From: Streptomyces phaeochromogenes
Lineage (GTDB): Bacteria > Actinomycetota > Actinomycetes > Streptomycetales > Streptomycetaceae
Assembly: GCF_001418655.1 (NCBI RefSeq)
Contig: NZ_LIQZ01000162.1
Location: 1-47,463, forward strand
Length of the DNA stretch: 47,463 nt
Direction: 5' to 3'
Positions 45,852 through 47,463 of this stretch are shown here, in pieces; the first letter of the stretch is position 1; each line of letters begins with the position of its first letter. A program made the position numbers and the translations under genes. The notes beneath the pieces were generated by a model that worked only from the letters and a program-made list of their open reading frames with translations, was not told the origin of the DNA and searched no databases.

Positions 45852-47375
45852 GTGAGCAGCACCCTCTTCAGGACGAAGAAGGTCGAACAGTCCATCCTCG
45901 ATACCGAGGAGCCAGAGCACGCGCTCAAGAAATCCTTGTCCGCGCTGGATCTGACCGTCTTCGGCGTCGGTGTCATCATCGGCACCGGCATCTTCGTCCT
46001 GACCGGCACGGTCGCCAAGAACAACGCCGGTCCCGCCGTAGCCCTGGCCTTCGTCGTCGCCGGGGTCGTCTGCGCGCTCGCCGCGCTCTGCTACGCCGAG
46101 TTCGCCTCCACCGTCCCGGTGGCCGGCTCGGCCTACACGTTCTCGTACGCCTCGCTCGGAGAACTGCCCGCCTGGATCATCGGCTGGGACCTCGTGCTGG
46201 AGTTCGCGCTCGGCACGGCGGTGGTGGCCGTCGGCTGGTCGGGCTACATCGCCTCGCTGCTGGACAACGCGGGCTGGCACCTGCCGGCTTCCCTCAGCGG
46301 GAGAGAGGGGGCCGACGGCTTCGGCTTCGACATCCTCGCCGCCGCCCTCGTGCTGGTCCTCACCGGCATCCTCGTGATCGGCATGAAGCTCTCCGCCCGG
46401 ATCACCGCGGTCGTCGTCGCCATCAAGGTCACCGTCGTCATGGTCGTGATCATCGCCGGTGCCTTCTTCATCGTCGGCGACAACTACGACCCGTTCATCC
46501 CGAAGGCGCAGGAGGTGCCGGCGGGCGGCGATCTCCAGTCTCCGCTCATCCAGCTGATGTTCGGCTGGGCCCCCTCCAACTTCGGCGTGATGGGCATCTT
46601 CACCGCCGCCTCCGTCGTCTTCTTCGCCTTCATCGGCTTCGACGTCGTGGCCACGGCCGCCGAGGAGACCCGTAACCCACAGCGGGACATGCCGCGCGGC
46701 ATCCTCGGCTCACTGATCATCTGCACCACGCTGTACGTCGCGGTGGCGATCGTCGTGACCGGTATGCAGCACTACACCGAGCTCTCCGTGGACGCCCCGC
46801 TGGCCGACGCGTTCAAGGCCACCGGGCACCCCTGGTTCGCGGGCTTCATCAGCTTCGGCGCCGCCGTCGGCCTCACGACGGTCTGCATGATCCTGCTCCT
46901 CGGCCAGACCCGGGTCTTCTTCGCGATGAGCCGCGACGGACTGCTGCCGCGCTTCTTCTCGCACGTCCACCCGCGCTTCAAGACCCCGCACCGGCCGACC
47001 ATCCTGCTCGGCGTGATCATCGCCGTCCTCGCGGGCTTCACCAGCCTCAGCGAGCTCGCCGAACTGGTCAACATCGGCACGCTGTTCGCGTTCGTCGTCG
47101 TCGCGATCGGCGTGATCATCCTCCGCCGCACCCGCCCCGAACTGCCCCGCTCCTTCCGCACCCCGCTGGTGCCGTTCCTGCCGATCGTCTCCGTCCTCGC
47201 CTCGCTGTGGCTGATGCTCAACCTGCCCGCCGAGACCTGGCTGCGGTTCGGCATCTGGATGGCGATCGGCTTCCTCGTGTACTTCCTGTACGGCCGCTCC
47301 CACAGCCGTCTCGGACGCGGCGAGGAGGCCGTGGCCGTCGATACCGTCAAGCCGCAGCGCGGAGACACCGAGTAA
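45852..47375 (+). CDS. APC-family amino-acid permease
   Basis: The 507-residue protein has 12 or more predicted membrane helices and APC superfamily hallmarks: FGVGVIIGTGIFVLTG in helix 1, CYAEFASTVPVAGSAYTFSYASLGELPAWIIGWDLVLEFALG, and FFAFIGFDVVATAAEETRNPQRDMPRGI. The pattern fits the cationic amino acid transporter (CAT/YfnA-like) branch, so import of a basic or small amino acid by proton coupling is likely; the substrate cannot be fixed. GTG 45852 has GGGAGG upstream. It has terminators on both sides and appears to be a single-gene unit. Confidence 0.92.
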   Translation: MSSTLFRTKKVEQSILDTEEPEHALKKSLSALDLTVFGVGVIIGTGIFVLTGTVAKNNAGPAVALAFVVAGVVCALAALCYAEFASTVPVAGSAYTFSYASLGELPAWIIGWDLVLEFALGTAVVAVGWSGYIASLLDNAGWHLPASLSGREGADGFGFDILAAALVLVLTGILVIGMKLSARITAVVVAIKVTVVMVVIIAGAFFIVGDNYDPFIPKAQEVPAGGDLQSPLIQLMFGWAPSNFGVMGIFTAASVVFFAFIGFDVVATAAEETRNPQRDMPRGILGSLIICTTLYVAVAIVVTGMQHYTELSVDAPLADAFKATGHPWFAGFISFGAAVGLTTVCMILLLGQTRVFFAMSRDGLLPRFFSHVHPRFKTPHRPTILLGVIIAVLAGFTSLSELAELVNIGTLFAFVVVAIGVIILRRTRPELPRSFRTPLVPFLPIVSVLASLWLMLNLPAETWLRFGIWMAIGFLVYFLYGRSHSRLGRGEEAVAVDTVKPQRGDTE

Positions 47376-47397
47376 CCGACCTTCGCGTTCGACCGAC

Positions 47398-47463
47398 CCT
47401 CGCGATCAACCGGCCCCGTACGTCCCGCTCCGGCGGGGACTGCGGGGCCGGTTGATCGCGAGG
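47398..47463. terminator. Large inverted repeat at the window end
   Basis: The 21-bp arm at 47398-47418 is perfectly complementary to 47443-47463, and the loop contains a weaker GTCCCGC/GCGGGGAC stem. It begins 22 bp after the permease stop. The right arm reaches the last base, so the true stem could be longer. Confidence 0.8.

Overview
The window is high-GC actinobacterial DNA and almost certainly a Streptomyces chromosome. Codons are GC-rich, GTG starts are common, and ribosome binding sites are GGAGG-type. The gene order acnA, MurA-like gene, ngcEFG, ROK regulator, xylFGH, dxs, amino-acid permease is one I know from Streptomyces coelicolor (around SCO5998 to SCO6014, from memory, not searched). 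No rRNA, tRNA, CRISPR array or insertion sequence is visible.

Region 1 (1-11981) is accessory and mostly uncharacterised. A leftward operon joined by ATGA overlaps encodes an intact Ser/Thr protein kinase with a C-terminal membrane region, a hydrophobic/coiled-coil protein, a ClpB-type AAA+ ATPase with an extra N-terminal half, and a further gene that leaves the window. Divergent or interleaved with it are a macro-domain protein, a small NrdG-like radical SAM protein, a short protein of unknown function, a lipoprotein with a von Willebrand factor A metal site, and a four-helix membrane protein. Two AT-rich divergent promoter regions and three simple-repeat patches lie between these genes. This is my best candidate for an undescribed signalling or protein-quality-control system. 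It ends at a nested inverted-repeat terminator at 12011-12075.

Region 2 (12080-18159) is core: a MurA paralogue fused to an XRE-type helix-turn-helix, with a palindrome cluster over its own start; a DUF4236 protein; aconitase with three operator-like sequences upstream, one resembling an iron box; and a LuxR-type regulator.

Region 3 (18219-34658) is a secreted polymer-degradation block: a subtilisin-family protease, a sensor kinase preceded by what looks like the remnant of its response regulator, a cellulose-type LPMO with CBM2 under a perfect CebR box, two GH92 alpha-mannosidase-type enzymes facing each other and sharing the operator GACAACGTTGTC, and a lipoprotein between them.

Region 4 (35174-47463) is sugar uptake: NgcEFG for N-acetylglucosamine/chitobiose-type sugars (no ATPase of its own), a ROK regulator of the Rok7B7 type, a complete XylFGH-type ABC importer, a DXP synthase feeding isoprenoid synthesis, and an APC-family amino-acid permease. 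Strong hairpins sit after each transcription unit and also inside both transporter operons, just after the binding-protein gene, where they probably set the ratio of binding protein to membrane components.
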